Shown here one piece after another: positions 1-11,521 of a stretch of 64,000 nt of DNA. Both the position numbers and the translations under genes were made by a program. The number at the start of each line of letters is the position of its first letter. Position 1 is the first letter of the stretch. Below the pieces are notes generated by a model. It was given only the letters and a program-made list of their open reading frames with translations. It did no database searches and was not told where the DNA came from. The DNA lies in the NCBI GenBank assembly GCA_015680685.1, contig MNCI01038293.1, forward strand, positions 491,737 to 555,736. Direction: 5' to 3'. This DNA is from Gnetum montanum. Its lineage: Eukaryota > Streptophyta > Gnetopsida > Gnetales > Gnetaceae.

Positions 1-1
1 G

Positions 2-3000
2 TTTTTTATTCATGAGAACAAGTTAGTAGGGGATGACAATAGTTTATCATGGACTGAAACGGCAATAAAGGTGTTTACCTCTACTAGTAACGTACGCGCT
101 GGTGTCATGGGGTAGATCGGCTTCAACATTCATGAATACCCCACCCGTTATGCTAACGCTTTCGAGAGTTGCCAGAGTTTCGGGTGGCTACATGACCACT
201 GGACTTTAGATCCGCCCCTTACTATTGCGGACGTGCAGAGGAAGCTTCCTCCATTCCCTTTGCCCTTTGGACTTGGTAAAACTATTGTGTATTCTATTGT
301 TGCGTGGTGTAATTGTAAATTGTGAATGTTGCATAGTAATGTTTTTGTTTGACATGTGTGTTTGTATTGCTCAGTCAGGGAATCCCGAGAGATTACCCTT
401 ACAATTTCCAACTGCGAGGCGAATACCATCCTCTTCCGCTACGGCGACATCAAGGATGCACAACGTTGGCTCGATCACACAACGGCCCCAGTTGCAGTGG
501 TTAGTAAGATACGAGAAGCGAGGCTAATGCATTTATTTTTAGTCGCGACCCCTGATGTCCCTACCGGTGAAATGTTAACCCTGGTCAACTCCTTTAGCGA
601 AAGGGCTAAGCGCTTTTGCACGCGTGTGCATCACGTACGTGTAAGTTTTGACATTGATGCTCAGCTCTTCGAAGACTTTTTCAGCGTCCCCTCTGACGGC
701 CTTCCCATAGAGGAAAAGGCGAAAAGGAGTCTCGACTGCCAGAAGTGGCTAGAGGAGTGGGTAGGAGTCAAGAAGGAGCCTAAAGGGATCCCTTGTAAAA
801 GAATTAAACTAGAAATCGCCAAAACGATTTATCCCCTTTTTTGGGCCCGGGCTATCCCCAAAACACTCTCGCAGGGGAGGTTCCTTTCCATAGAGCAGAT
901 CAGTATTATGCAGGAGGTTATCGAAGAAGGGACCCAGTTCAATTGGGCAAGCTATTTTGTTGAGGGATTACGCACCAAGATGATCAAGCTTCGCCAGAAG
1001 CTCGAGTCTCGATTCAAAGTGCATTACACCTTCTTCATAGCCTGCCTTCGGCGTTTTGCTGAATTCTTGGTCATCCAAAGGAATGGGGTCTGGGTGCAGC
1101 AAGACCGAGACCAGCTATCCAGACCTTAGATTACCCACATTTTAAGCACCACCTGTGGATAGGATCCTTCAGAAGGGATTGGGGACTCTCTATCTTTAAC
1201 GACAAGAGATTTGGCTGCGTCGCGAGTACGAGGCCTCGATAGCGTAGGTGGGATAATGCCTACTTACACTGGCGATGCCTTATGAGGGAAATGTTTGGCT
1301 ACAAAAATTGTAGAGCCTTCAGCTTGGCGTAAAAGGCTTTGCTTAACCGAGGCCTCTGGAGAGCCTGGAAGTGGCACAGGTCGAACCGTGGAAGTTAGAA
1401 TTCAACAGAGTAAACCTCCGCCTGGTAAGCACGTCAGAAATGTATTGCAAGTTATGTTACGCAATGTTATTTAAGTTATTTTGAATTGTATAAATATGTA
1501 CGTGATTGGTACAGCAAAACCTACGGAGCAATTGACCCCTGAGACAGGGGCAGTAATATTAAGTTGCGGAGAGGGGGCCCCAGTTTCAGAAGAAGAGGCC
1601 CCAGCTGTTAGGGTGAGCCATGCACAGGTTCTTATGCGTGAGGAGGCCCCAGCTGTTGGGATAAACGACGCATAGACTCTTGTGCGTGAAGAGAGGAAGG
1701 AGGTAGAAGATGTTGGCGGGCTCCCCACTGTTACTGGTAGAGGTAATGAGCGTGTTGGGAACTTTGAAGAATTCTATTAATAATTAGAATTTCTAACTTG
1801 ACGACGTTACAGGAGAAGAGGATGTGTCCACGTCCATCGCTGTGAGCAGAGCGTGGAAAGACTTCCCTGACAAGTTCTCCTTCATGGAAGGCGTTGTCAG
1901 CGACATGATCGAGCACCTCGAGCGCCTCGATCCTGAAGCTGGTACGCTGTAGTTTTAATAGGTTTATTTTATCATACAGTGGTAATGTGTCATATACATT
2001 GATAATGTTTGTTGTTAGGAGCTCGCCTTGGATGGGACCCAACGAAGCCCATTGATTTGGACACAGTGGAGCCTCCATTTGATGGGGCAGTCGTGCCACA
2101 CCACATTTATGAAGAGATGCATAAATGTGCGTTACGCTCGACGCGCTCCTTATGGGAGAGTAAGGGTGTAAATAAAAACCTCTGGAAAAAGGTGCAGAGG
2201 TTAGAGCAGAAGAATGAGTCTCTGACCAAAGAGGTCGGAGACCTAAATTCGCGATGTAAGTTCCTACAGGTGCGAGAAACGGGTGATGAGGACTTGCGTA
2301 CCACTATCATTGACTACTCCCGTTATTAGAACGCAATCAAGAACAACGTGCAAACCAGTCGGGCATTAGTGGAGTAATGGATGCAAATAGAGCTATTAGC
2401 CCGAAAAAGCCAAGACTAGAGAGATTACTGCGCAAGTGTGCAAGAATGGGGGCAGAAGGAAAAAGACCACAAACATTTGTATAAGCGAGAAAGTATCGCT
2501 TATCGTCAACATTATCGTGATTCTGCCGTTGAAGCCCAATCCTTACGAGTCTTCTTGGACGTCATTGGGGCATCTGAAGCTTTCAAGAAGTTTCAAGAGC
2601 AGGTGACTGTAAGTGCGTCCTCGGAAAAAGAGGTGACTCTCCCCGGGGGCCAGACTACCGTCGCCACCTTCTTCCCTAATCTGCCTTATTGGACTAGTGT
2701 GGAGAAAGGGAAAGTGAAGGCTGGAGCTGCTCTGGGAGATGGCGTGTCGTCTGATCTTAGCGAGGATGAAATCATGGAGCGCCTATGGGCTGGCTTAGAA
2801 AAGCTTCCCTTTGCTGTGGAAGCAGGGCCATCACGAGTAAGTCTAATCGCGGCTAAATCTAAATTTTCTGGTTGGTGTTGTCTGGTTTTGTTTTGCTAAT
2901 ATGTTTTTTGTATTTAGGTACCAGAAAAAGATAGAGAAGGCGAACCAATTGAAGAGCAAGTACAAGAAGAGGGGCGTAGTGTTGAAGAGCGTCTTCCTGT

Positions 3001-3151
3001 GGATCCGGTGCCAAAGGAAGAACCTCATGAAGAGGAAATTCCTCATGAAGAAATACTTCCAAGAAGAGAAGGCCCACTAGAGGACGATTTATTAGGACTA
3101 GAGCCGAACTTGAGAGATACTGGTGACAGTGACATCAGAGGAGATGTGTAA
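2..3151 (+). pseudogene. Six-exon antisense gene carried by the Tat-like element
   Basis: I do not recognise the product. Exons inferred from reading frame plus GT-AG signals: <2-275, 375-1424, 1515-1742, 1813-1941, 2019-2836, 2918-3151 (stop TAA 3149-3151). Phases agree across four of the five junctions, for example GL|VRES at 275/375, TGRG|EED at 1742/1813, PEAG|ARLG at 1941/2019 and GPSR|VPE at 2836/2918. Exon 2 encodes a globular domain rich in W and aromatic residues (for instance HYTFFIACLRRF), exon 3 has an internal repeat around EEAPAV, exon 5 is a long coiled coil, and exon 6 is strongly acidic (E/D-rich). Damage: TAG at 113-115, a frameshift near 1118, further stops around 1230-1410, TAG at 1672, and TAG/TAA/TAG in exon 5 near 2327-2420, several of them at likely Gln codons. 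It runs opposite to gag-pro. It could be an element-encoded accessory gene or a captured host gene. Confidence 0.6.
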
Positions 3152-3269
3152 CTGTGGTTTACACATGGTTTTATTGATTAGAGTGAACAATGGTTATGCG
3201 AATGATTGAAAGACTAGCCATTTCTGGTGATTTTAAATGTTTGTTTAATTTTTGTCTTTTGCATTTTTA

Positions 3270-3745
3270 TCTGTAAAGCGTAAGCGTAGTTAACAATTTT
3301 GCCTAAGTTATGTGGCAACGGAATGAAACTGCTAGTTTAAGGGCATAGCGAGCTGTCACTAGTTTTAGGCCATTGCGGGCCATCATGGTATTTGCGTAAT
3401 TTGGAAACTAGTTTTAGGCCGTTACGGGCCAACATGGTTAGTTTTAGGCCATTGCAGGCCCTTTTTGCGTAATGTATAGAGCGTAATTGATGGTAACGTA
3501 TTTTTTCTGCGTAGTTGGACCAAAGTGATTAACAGGCGTAAATAGTATACATAAGAGAAGTGCAGTAGCGTAAGGAATGGCAAGCGTAAACATTGAAAAT
3601 TTCTATAGCGTAAATATGCATTGGATGAAAACGGATTGCTAAATGTAAATGGCGATAACTGGTAAATACACGGTAATGCACGTAAAGGCCATTATTCAAC
3701 CATTAATTCGCAATTGTTTCTTAATGGCCTTTACATTCGGTGTTG
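3270..3745. repeat. GCGTAA motif cluster between protease and antisense gene
   Basis: The hexamer GCGTAA occurs about nine times in under 500 bases, all on the plus strand, in otherwise non-coding DNA. The same motif is concentrated in the U3 part of this element's LTR (8684-9112). Several near matches have GCATAA, as expected if the CpG is methylated and deaminates. Confidence 0.7.
3359..3460 (+). repeat. Three short repeats of TAGTTTTAGGCC type
   Basis: Copies near 3360, 3409 and 3439 share the core TAGTTTTAGGCC followed by a short A/G-variable stretch and a second GGCC. Spacing is about 50 and 30 bases. They lie inside the GCGTAA-rich non-coding segment. Confidence 0.75.
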
Positions 3746-4610
3746 CGTAAGGACGGAGGGATTTATAGTCTGACTCCTCCATGCTGCCATCCTGAAATGG
3801 CGGGTTGGCCCATGCCAAACTGTCATCATTAGTTTTAGTTTGTTGAGGGGTTTGGGGATGGTTTTGATCGCCCGATGTTTCTATCTCTGAACCCTGCTCT
3901 TCTTCAATGTTATTGATAGTCCTGGGGGTGATTTCATCACCACGTATTACGATCTCCCCTCCTGCATAGGATAGGTGTATCTCCTAATGTATTGGTGATG
4001 AAATCGCCCTCAGCTGAGCTAACCAGGACCTCCCTAAGATCAAGTTAAACCCAGGCATCTCCTCGACGACTAGGAATGTGGCCTCCGTTGGGAATTGATC
4101 CCCTGCCATGAACTCGATACGCACCGTCCCCTTGACCTAAACCCTTGCTCCATTGAACGACTTCACGCATGTTGTCGTTGTGGGAATGATCTGGTCGACC
4201 AGACCTAACCTATCCACGATGGGATAAGGAATGACATTTGTTGCTGCGCCGTCGTCCACATGCACCCTCCGGATCCAGTACTGACCAACCCGAATGGTAA
4301 TGAACATGGGTTCAATTGTCACTTGACCTTTCTCAGGATCACCCTTGATGGACTCGTCATGAAAGGTCAACGAGGTAGGCTTAGGTTGTTCAGCTTCGGA
4401 AGGAAACATGACAACGTGTATCGCTTCCTCCTTCGCTGGTAAGCTATCATCCACAGGTATGGATGTCAACATGCGGACATAGCCTCACGGTGTTCTTGTA
4501 ATGTCATGAGCAGGTCATAGAGGCTCAGCGTTGTATTTTTTTGTTTCAGAGCCCGCTTGACCTGCGTAAACGCGTCGAGGAGTTCCTTCTCTCGGATAGG
4601 CTATTTATTC
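3690..4610 (-). pseudogene. Tat-type aspartic protease region
   Basis: Cleaves the Gag/Pol polyprotein in intact Ty3/gypsy elements. In order on the minus strand: a conserved pre-protease block SLYDLLMTLQEHREA near 4540-4495, the strand leading to the active site with VDDGAATNVIP near 4265-4230, and the C-terminal flap/anchor FNLILGRSWLAQLRAISS near 4045-3990, followed by IVIRGDEI near 3955. The active-site form DDGA is usual for this lineage. The frame is interrupted by an in-frame stop near 4139 and others. The reading frame fades out near 3690 (SLRPYATPNVKAIKK) and no RT follows. Confidence 0.75.
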
Positions 4611-4870
4611 CCCCTGTTTTCTTCCATTCGTCCTAAGAGACAGATTTCCCAAGGTGGAACGGTGTTAGTTGGGGGGTTGTTCTTTTTCTTACCAAGAGGA
4701 GGTTGCTATGTTTCTGCACCTTTATTGTGCCTCTGAGGTACAAGCAAAGGCATAGAGGCCAGGGGCTTAGGCTTAGGGAAGCCAAGCATAAGGTGGTCTT
4801 TTGTAGCGTTAACAAGCGGGTCTTCTCCCTTTTGTTTGTCAGGTGATGGCTGGTGGTTTTGGTTAGAGGT

Positions 4871-7481
4871 CTACCCCTGCTTAAGAGGAGCAGCTAGTGG
4901 TCTTGGCACCCTGATGATGAAAGGTGCCCTAGGCATGAGCACAGACGAGGCCGCGGCTTTACTGTTATTGCGTGGCTGAATGGCATTATGAGAAGGTGCC
5001 CGAATGATAAAAGGTGGCCTTGAGACGCCACCAGCTGCCGATGAAGAGTTTTCCCCCCTTTGTGAGTTGGTAGGTACTCGCAAAACAAAAGGTTGTTTAG
5101 GTGGTACTTTCCTCTCACTGTTTGTACTCACCACATTGATTGTATAGGGTGCGTTGTTTGCATTCAACGGATACTTATACACGTGCAATGCTTGGTTTTC
5201 CAGACGCGTTGAACTACTGCCGTCTAGTTTTAAATGATCATCGTCGATCATGCGTTGAATGTCGTCCTTCAACGCCCAGCAGTAATCTGTGTCGTGACCA
5301 CACAACTGGTGGTAGTCACAGAAATGGTCCAGTCTGAAAGATTTCAGAACTGGTGAATCGTTAGGTAGGGCTAAAGAAGGATTCTTCAACAGTTCGCAAT
5401 GACGTCTGTGACGCTTCAAAGCTTCTTCAGATACCTTCTTGGGTTGAATGTATCCTGCCCGTAATAATTGTTTCAACAGTTCTGAGTGTTTTACAAGCAA
5501 GGTTGTATACTTTGAACGATCCTTAAGCTCAAAATTTGGTTTTGGCTGGGGGGTCCCTTCAGGGGCAGCTGTGTCTTGGCTGGTGCTACCCACACTGGCC
5601 GTGGTCTCAGAAGGCATCGTGGGTGCCTTCTTGTTCTTGTTCTTTGTGCCCTCAGCCAGCGCAGCTACTGTCGTTGTCGTCACTTTACCTTTGTCCTTGC
5701 TTGTGAGCGTTCTTGTAGGCGACATACGCCGGGTCTTTGCTAGCCTCTGCAGCATCTTGGATGCTTTTAGTTTGGGCGAAGGCCTGGTGTAAAGAGTTAG
5801 GGGAAAGATAATACAGTTTTGACTTGATAAATTCATTGACTGCTCCTTTGAAGATGGCCAGTAAGTGTGGCTACGCAATTGGCTCACGGATGTCATTCAA
5901 GGTAATACTCTAGCGCTGTATAAATTTCTGGACTGGTTCGAGAGGGTCTTGTTTCACTCCCATGAGTTGGTCTAACGTGACTTCTAGCTTTAAGTTGTAT
6001 TTAAAGCAAGTCACGAATTGTGTCAGAAGCTCTTCCAAAGTTGAAATGGAAGAGCATGGGAAGGCTCGATACCAATCTAAAGCTTTCCCTGTCAAAGACA
6101 TAGCAAAGACACGGATAATCGTGTGAGGCCACTGTTGAAACAACAAGGACTCGGATCTGAAGGTGACCAAGTGAGCGTTAGGATCCTCCTCCCCATTATA
6201 CTTGGTAAAATGAGGTAAGGACATCCCTTGTGGCAACGATAGCATGGGGACCGCTGGACTAATAGGATCATCTTGGTAGAAATCCATGATGTGTATGGTG
6301 TCTGAGTCGGTAGCCTTGAGGTGTCTAACCTTCTCGATGAGGATTTGAATAAGTAAAAAGGCTTGATCCAGACCCGTTGATGGAGGTGTCTGGGCAGGAG
6401 GAGCAGGGAGCTAACCTGGAAAAGTTGTGCCAGGTAGCGGAAATGGTGAGATGGTTTGGCCGGTAGACGGTGGGGTAGGGATCCTCGCAAATTGGGGTGA
6501 TTGTGAGGACCACCACCCACTGGTTTGAGAAGAGAGGTTAGTCGCCGCTGGCTGCACGGGATAAGGATAAGGATATTGCGGAACTATCTATGGAATATGC
6601 ATTACGGGTGCAACAGAGGGTTGCACACCATATACCGCAGACTGGTTATGTTGTGCCACGGGGGTGGTCCATTGACTCGTGGTAGGCTGTTGGATGTATG
6701 TCTGTGGCTGAACGGCAGCCGCAATTTGTTGGGTTGGAGGGGGCGGTAGCGATAAAGTCTACACCGGGCAAGTTATGGATATGGCATGAGGTTGGATCTG
6801 AGGGATGAAATGGGGAACGGTAGACGTTGGGACCATCGACGAAATGCTGATGACGCGTGGTGATGAGACCGCCCCCATGTTATTGTGGAATATTTGCACT
6901 TGCAACTCAGATGGCTGCGTAATGGCTTGCGGAATGACAGGGATGTGTGTCTGTGTGGTCATGGTTGTATTAAGAGGGGCTACTTCTCCGTTGAGAGGGA
7001 ACAATGAGTTGACATAAGTATGGGGACTAAGAGTGTGATATGAATGTTCAGACTGGGCTGCAAGTTCATCATCCTCTTCCTCCCCATTCTGGGGTTCCAT
7101 CATAACGCGTGTAGCCTGGCTCTTAGCCATGACCAACTGTGTTATAATTTCATGGTAATGTTCTATTAAAGGAATGATGTCATAGGTTGTTGTGGTAAAA
7201 TCCTGACCCCCATGGTGGATCATCTCAAAGTTTCGTTTCGCCTCGATCTCGGCTCAGCTAAGGACAAGCTTCGCCTGGATCTTAATGCAGATGAAGTTGT
7301 ATTCTTCAAGCGTCACGACGATGAAAACAGGATCTTTGCCCTACAATCTCAATGACCGACGCGATGGTCCTTGAGGTCCTGCTACACCAGAAGCTGGTCT
7401 GGTTACAACGATGGGGTTCACAGATGTGGCACCCGAGTCAATGGCAATCATAGCAGAGGTGGTTGTGGATGCGGAATCCAT
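4871..7481 (-). pseudogene. Tat-type gag polyprotein
   Basis: Structural capsid/nucleocapsid protein of the minus-strand element. The likely start is ATG at 7481 (MDSASTTTSAM). A Pro/Gln/Thr-rich N-terminal half (about 7200-6400) is followed by the Retrotransposon_gag core near 6290-5910, with LPHFTKYNGEEDPNAHL and GKALDWYRAFP, then a charged linker and a zinc-binding motif near 5320-5250 (CDYHQLCGHDTDYC, followed by LKDDIQRMIDD). It ends at a TAG near 4871 after LAAPLKQG. Frameshift near 5896 and several in-frame stops make it non-functional. Confidence 0.8.
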
Positions 7482-7711
7482 TGATCTAATAGGTTAATGA
7501 CGACAAATAACTAGATCTAAAAGGCAGTGGACAAAAAAGATTGCTATGAAGCTTTCTACCCTGTAGGATTCCAAAGGAATCGTTACTGTAACCGATCTAC
7601 ACCACACAATATTTCGTAAACTTCCCGGAGGTATTACGTTCATGTTTTTTCGGCAACATGGGTGTAGATCGCTAACAGGGCTACCCATAAAAATATGAAT
7701 CGGAGCCTGGG

Positions 7712-7731
7712 CCCTCCTTCTAGCGCCAGAA
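7712..7731 (-). other. Primer-binding-site-like block next to the LTR
   Basis: Minus strand reads TCTGGCGCTAGAAGGAGGG directly after an LTR-like end ...TTACA. Many Tat/Athila elements have a TGGCGC... block at this place. I could not match it to a specific tRNA, so the primer is unassigned. Confidence 0.5.
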
Positions 7732-8480
7732 AACTGTAACGACGGAAAAAGTCGGCAGTTGAAAAATACCAACAAAATTCTGTGTACATAGTTTTAACCA
7801 CGAATCCGTGCGAGGGCTATGCTGGAAAACAAATCCGTAGCGCCCTGAATGGTCTTGTCGATTAGACAGGGACTTACTAAATCAGTAAACCGATGGGGAT
7901 TATGAATATTTTGTGGAACGATTTGATTCAACGAGTTGCAAAATGAGAGAAAAACAATGTAGATAAAAGGAATCAGACACGAGAGAAACACGTGATTTCA
8001 AGATCTATGCTTTGACTCAAAAAATGAATATTTTGTATACCAAGTTACACTGGGGAAACCCTGATTGTCTTGTGTGGAAAAAACACAAAATATCAAGAAA
8101 ACTGTCTAAGCAGAAGAACAGAATGGAGTCCAATCTACCTCATAGGCCAGAGATGGGATGCAAGGAAAGTCAATTTCTGACGAATATTGATCAACTGCTT
8201 CTGATCAATAGAACTCACAAGCCACACTAGATGATCTCTTGGTCTTTGATCTACTCTTTTTGCCTTGGGTAGTCTCTACTCGGAATTGCCGACGATGACC
8301 AACGGAGAAAGTTGTGTCTTCGCCAAAAGGCCAATCGCTGCTGCTACCAATGTTCAAGCCAAAATGTTTTTTATCTCTATTGAAAGATGGTGCTGCCCAA
8401 AAGATGGCCAAAAGTGCTGCCCTCTTTCTCTGTCTCTCTGTGTCTGTCTCAGTCCTTTTTTCTCTTTTCTTCGCCAATTG

Positions 8481-8492
8481 TGATATTTATAG
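8481..8492 (-). promoter_or_regulatory. TATA box of the Tat-like LTR promoter
   Basis: Minus strand reads CTATAAATATCA, followed downstream by a polypurine/CT-rich leader. Position within the LTR fits the U3/R border. Confidence 0.55.
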
Positions 8493-8683
8493 GTTTGACA
8501 ATATGTGGAGAAGGCATGGCTGTGATGACACGTGTTCCAAACCTTTTTGAAGATCGTTGACTTGACCATTCTTGTGTTGAAATTCGTGACTATGCACAAT
8601 ACGTGCATCTGCGTATTGTGCATATGAATGACAAATGTGGATCGGGCATGTCTCAGTTGATTTAGGGCTACATTATGCTCGTA

Positions 8684-9112
8684 CGCATTGCGTCGCGTGC
8701 AAGAGCGTAATAAAGCATAAAAGTAATGTACTTAAGTTGCTTTACGCTCATTCACACCGTCGAGTGTAGTGAAGCATAAACAATGATTAACTTGACGATG
8801 AATTACGCTGACGTACGCTGCGTTGCGTAATGAGCATAAGGTGATCAATCTGCAAGAAAGAGAGAAAAAGTTGATCTGCTGCGCTTCCTTTGGATTCTCT
8901 TTGATGTTTTCGAAGCTCATTACGCTGCCTTGCGTAACAGAGCGTAAATCTGCCCTTGCACAAAAGACCTAGCAAAATACACGAGGGATCGCATATTATG
9001 CTGCTTAGGCCTTAGGCCTCGCCAATTCTGCTGAAGTAAACCGCTTTCTAGTATCAAACTATATTCCGCTAAGCATCATTACGCTATGTTGCGTACTATA
9101 GCGTAAAGATGG
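8684..9112. repeat. GCGTAA/TTACGC inverted motif cluster in U3
   Basis: About nine GCGTAA or TTACGC hexamers plus several GCATAA variants lie upstream of the TATA box. Several are arranged as facing pairs, for example TTACGCTGCCTTGCGTAA near 8920-8937 and a wider pair at 8803-8830, so short hairpins are possible. They are good candidates for repeated transcription-factor sites. Confidence 0.7.
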
Positions 9113-9242
9113 AAAACATAGCAAGATAGGAAATCTGCAAAAAGGAAACTGAAGTCCTAATGCCACGTGCCTCCTTGCCTTGTCTTGTTCTCTTTTCTGG
9201 AACTCTTTCATGTATTCTTGTCTGGATCGCGAATCTTCGCCT

Positions 9243-10345
9243 GAAGCCGACTTACAATTTTCACAGTGTTTCAGCAGTGTTCTATCAATCCTTCGCAGAG
9301 GCCACACAGCACAAGATTCAAAAGGCCTTGGATCAGACCTGCTAGAAGAATGTCTAATTGACTACAGAAAATTATCACCTATGGAATGTTGATGTGCACA
9401 AGTAATAATTAATAGATTTCATCCATCAACAATAGGAGCAACTAGCCAGAGCAAACACAAAATTGAGAAGATTGACAGTAGAAAATAGGAATCTCTCCAT
9501 GGAGGAGGTGCGCACCCTTTGCTAGAAAATTGCAATTGAGGTAGCCACCTAGAAATCTGAAGCTCTCAAATCTAAGAAAGTCAGATCATTATAGAGAACA
9601 AGTCGATCTACAAAAGGAGGTAAACAAAAAATACATCTAGCTGACGAAGGCGAATGCAAATGAAGCCCTCCAGCAACTCCAACAAGGTAGAGAAGTTTGA
9701 CAACCCATTGTTGATGGGATAGATGCCTACAACAAGGTGGAAATCTGCACAAAGAAGTTACAAATCAAGGAAATGATGGAGTATATGGAGCTTTCTAATC
9801 TCTATTATGCAAATTTGACCATGTTAACTGTCAGATGGCTGCGGTTAGAGCTCGAGAAGTAGTTGGCTAGCTTGTACTTGTTGTATGAGGTAGAGTTCAA
9901 GAATCACAAGGACGTCAAGCAAAAGCTTGTGATGGCAAACACTGAACTCGAGGTTCTCAAGGCACAATTCATTGATCAACGATCAACTACCGACAACCTG
10001 GCCAAAAGGATGAATGACTACCAGGAGCTGTAGGATGCAGTTAGGGTGTTTGACATCAAACACAAACAATTCACTGCTTGGTTTGTTAATGTAAAGGAGA
10101 TGTTCTCGATAATGCCCTATCTATGGGATGTCCTCATTTTGATCGACATTGGTAATGTCGCATGGACTGTGAATGATCCCTGAACTAAGGAGGAGAAGAT
10201 GAAGAGATTACTTAATGCCTTTCACCTTCCACCAGAGGTTGCAGCTATAGCAGGATAGCCATAGCCACCTTAGCTACTGCACATGCCTGGAGCCGACGAA
10301 GGTCCTTCAGAGCCTCAAGAGTCGCCACTACCTGGGATTGTTTAA
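9243..10345 (+). pseudogene. ORF2 coiled-coil protein, C-terminal part (element E)
   Basis: Shares LIDFIHQQ-EQLARAN and VENRNLSMEEV with element A's MIDFIHQQQEQLVRMN and VENKNLSMEEV. Its end has YQEL-DAVRVFDIKHKQF and WFVNVKEMF, matched in elements C and F. The product is mainly helical and heptad-like, with no catalytic motif that I recognise. Many stops are TAG where the sister copy has CAA/CAG, including three in quick succession near 10255-10275. Natural end TAA at 10343-10345 after ESPLPGIV. Confidence 0.6.
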
Positions 10346-10556
10346 TCTTCTCCACCATCTTCATGTAATCAGAGGATGTACTATCCAAATTTTTATAGAG
10401 TCATGTCATGGTGTTTAATTTTATGTCATAAACACCACAATTTTTTGTAATTTGTGTGATCTATACACTCGGGCACTCAATTTTGTCAATTTAGTTTGGT
10501 TTGTTAAAAAGTCAGTAAATAATCCCATACCTTTCCAATTTTGTAAAGGAACTTGA

Positions 10557-10585
10557 TGACGAGTTTTCATTTAGTCATGGGGATA
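10557..10585 (+). other. Polypurine-tract region of element E
   Basis: AGTCATGGGGATA immediately precedes the LTR start TGATAAG. The same arrangement precedes the LTRs of C (AGTCATGGGGGTA) and, on the minus strand, B (TCGTGGGGGTA). Confidence 0.65.
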
Positions 10586-11521
10586 TGATAAGTGTCAATG
10601 TGTTACATTGACGGGCCCCCATTGATGTGGCCTCGTTGACAAGACCTCGTTTACGTGGTGTTGCCCCATCAATGGGGCCGCGTCAACGTAGTGTTTACTA
10701 TGTCTATCGGGCTCTGTCGATGCAATACTGTAGCAAAAACTATAAATACAAGCTCCGAAATGTGTTTATTGGAGGGAGATTCATAGTAGTAGCAAACTCT
10801 TGTAGTTTGTCTATTTGAAAGTTAGAATATTTTCCTCAAGTTCCCATGGTAGGAGTCATTGAGTGTACAGATCTTTATTCAAGCATTGTTGTACCTAAAC
10901 CACATTAGTGTGTACGACAATAAAGATGAGCTTCTTGATAAACCTTGCAACATTCTAGATAACTTAAATGTTTTATTTATGCATTCATTATTTTTATTAA
11001 ATATTCAATCAATTAAGCTAAATTAAGCTAAATTATACTTTAATCAATTAAGTTAAATAGATTAAGTACATAAGTACGACCGCTTTAAGCGTAAACACGT
11101 ATTTGCTTGGTAATCCTGGCAGTGTTATTGCTTAGTGCATCCAATAGCGTAGTGCTTGGTAACCCAACAATGGATATGCGGGTTTAGGACGTGTACAGAA
11201 AGGAGAACCGAATGCTTATGTTAGGATTAGCTAGAGACTAGTTGTTAAATTAAATTAGTCATTAAATTACTTCATCTCTCTGTTTAAGCATCAAAACCAT
11301 AAAAAATAAAATGATAAAAATCACATGCCTCAATTATAGTTAACCATACCTTTGTACTTCACATGTGTAATTGGAAAGACAACAAATGACCTTAGGGCAA
11401 GATTCACTTCCTAGAAGACTAGTGCACCAGAAACTAGAGAATCTATGAAATTCAACCAGATTGTGTGTGAATGCTTTGTGATTCGTGTGGTTGGATGTAA
11501 GGGTACCTTCATCGCTCATCA
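10586..11521 (+). repeat. 3' LTR of element E (936 bp)
   Basis: Starts TGATAAGTG and ends GCTCATCA, the end shared by LTRs A, B and C. TATA box TATAAATA at 10741-10748. Its U3 carries repeated CCATCAAT/CGTTGAC-type motifs also seen in LTR A, and its U5 resembles LTR A closely, so E and A are close relatives. Confidence 0.75.

Larger units (their letters stand above)
1..9235 (-). mobile_element. Tat/Ogre-like Ty3/gypsy element lacking pol (left end outside window)
   Basis: Reading on the minus strand from high to low coordinates: LTR (about 9235-7735), a PBS-like block, gag (7481-4871), protease (about 4610-3690), a GCGTAA-rich non-coding stretch, then an antisense spliced gene (2-3151). The gag knuckle of the form CDYHQLCGHDTDYC, the short block SLYDLLMTLQEHREA before the protease, and the protease motif VDDGAATNVIP are typical of the Tat/Ogre lineage. 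No RT, RNase H or integrase motif was found between protease and the antisense gene, so this is a pol-less, non-autonomous derivative. Antisense ORFs near the 3' end are known in some Tat-lineage elements such as Grande. The upper boundary is set only roughly, by where homology to the next element starts. Confidence 0.75.
7735..9235 (-). repeat. 5' LTR of the Tat-like element
   Basis: The inner edge is at 7735 (minus-strand LTR end ...CGTTACA). A TATA box lies near 8490 and a GCGTAA-rich U3 lies beyond it. The outer edge is inferred from the start of homology to element E near 9235 and is uncertain by tens of bases. The partner LTR would lie left of the window, so identity between the two LTRs cannot be checked here. 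Confidence 0.5.
9235..11521 (+). mobile_element. Element E: 3' end of an Athila-like element
   Basis: Contains the C-terminal part of ORF2, a polypurine tract and one LTR. It is alignable by eye over its length to the ORF2 of element A (63370-63830) and the ORF2 end of element C (59540-60560). The 5' part (LTR, gag, pol) is missing, with the Tat-like LTR lying where it should continue. Confidence 0.75.

Noticed and set aside
8325-8350. Minus-strand TTGGTAGCAGCAGC resembling an initiator-Met tRNA primer site
   Set aside because: It lies inside the U5 region. A TGGCGC block next to a TTACA end at 7735 is a better placed primer site for this lineage.
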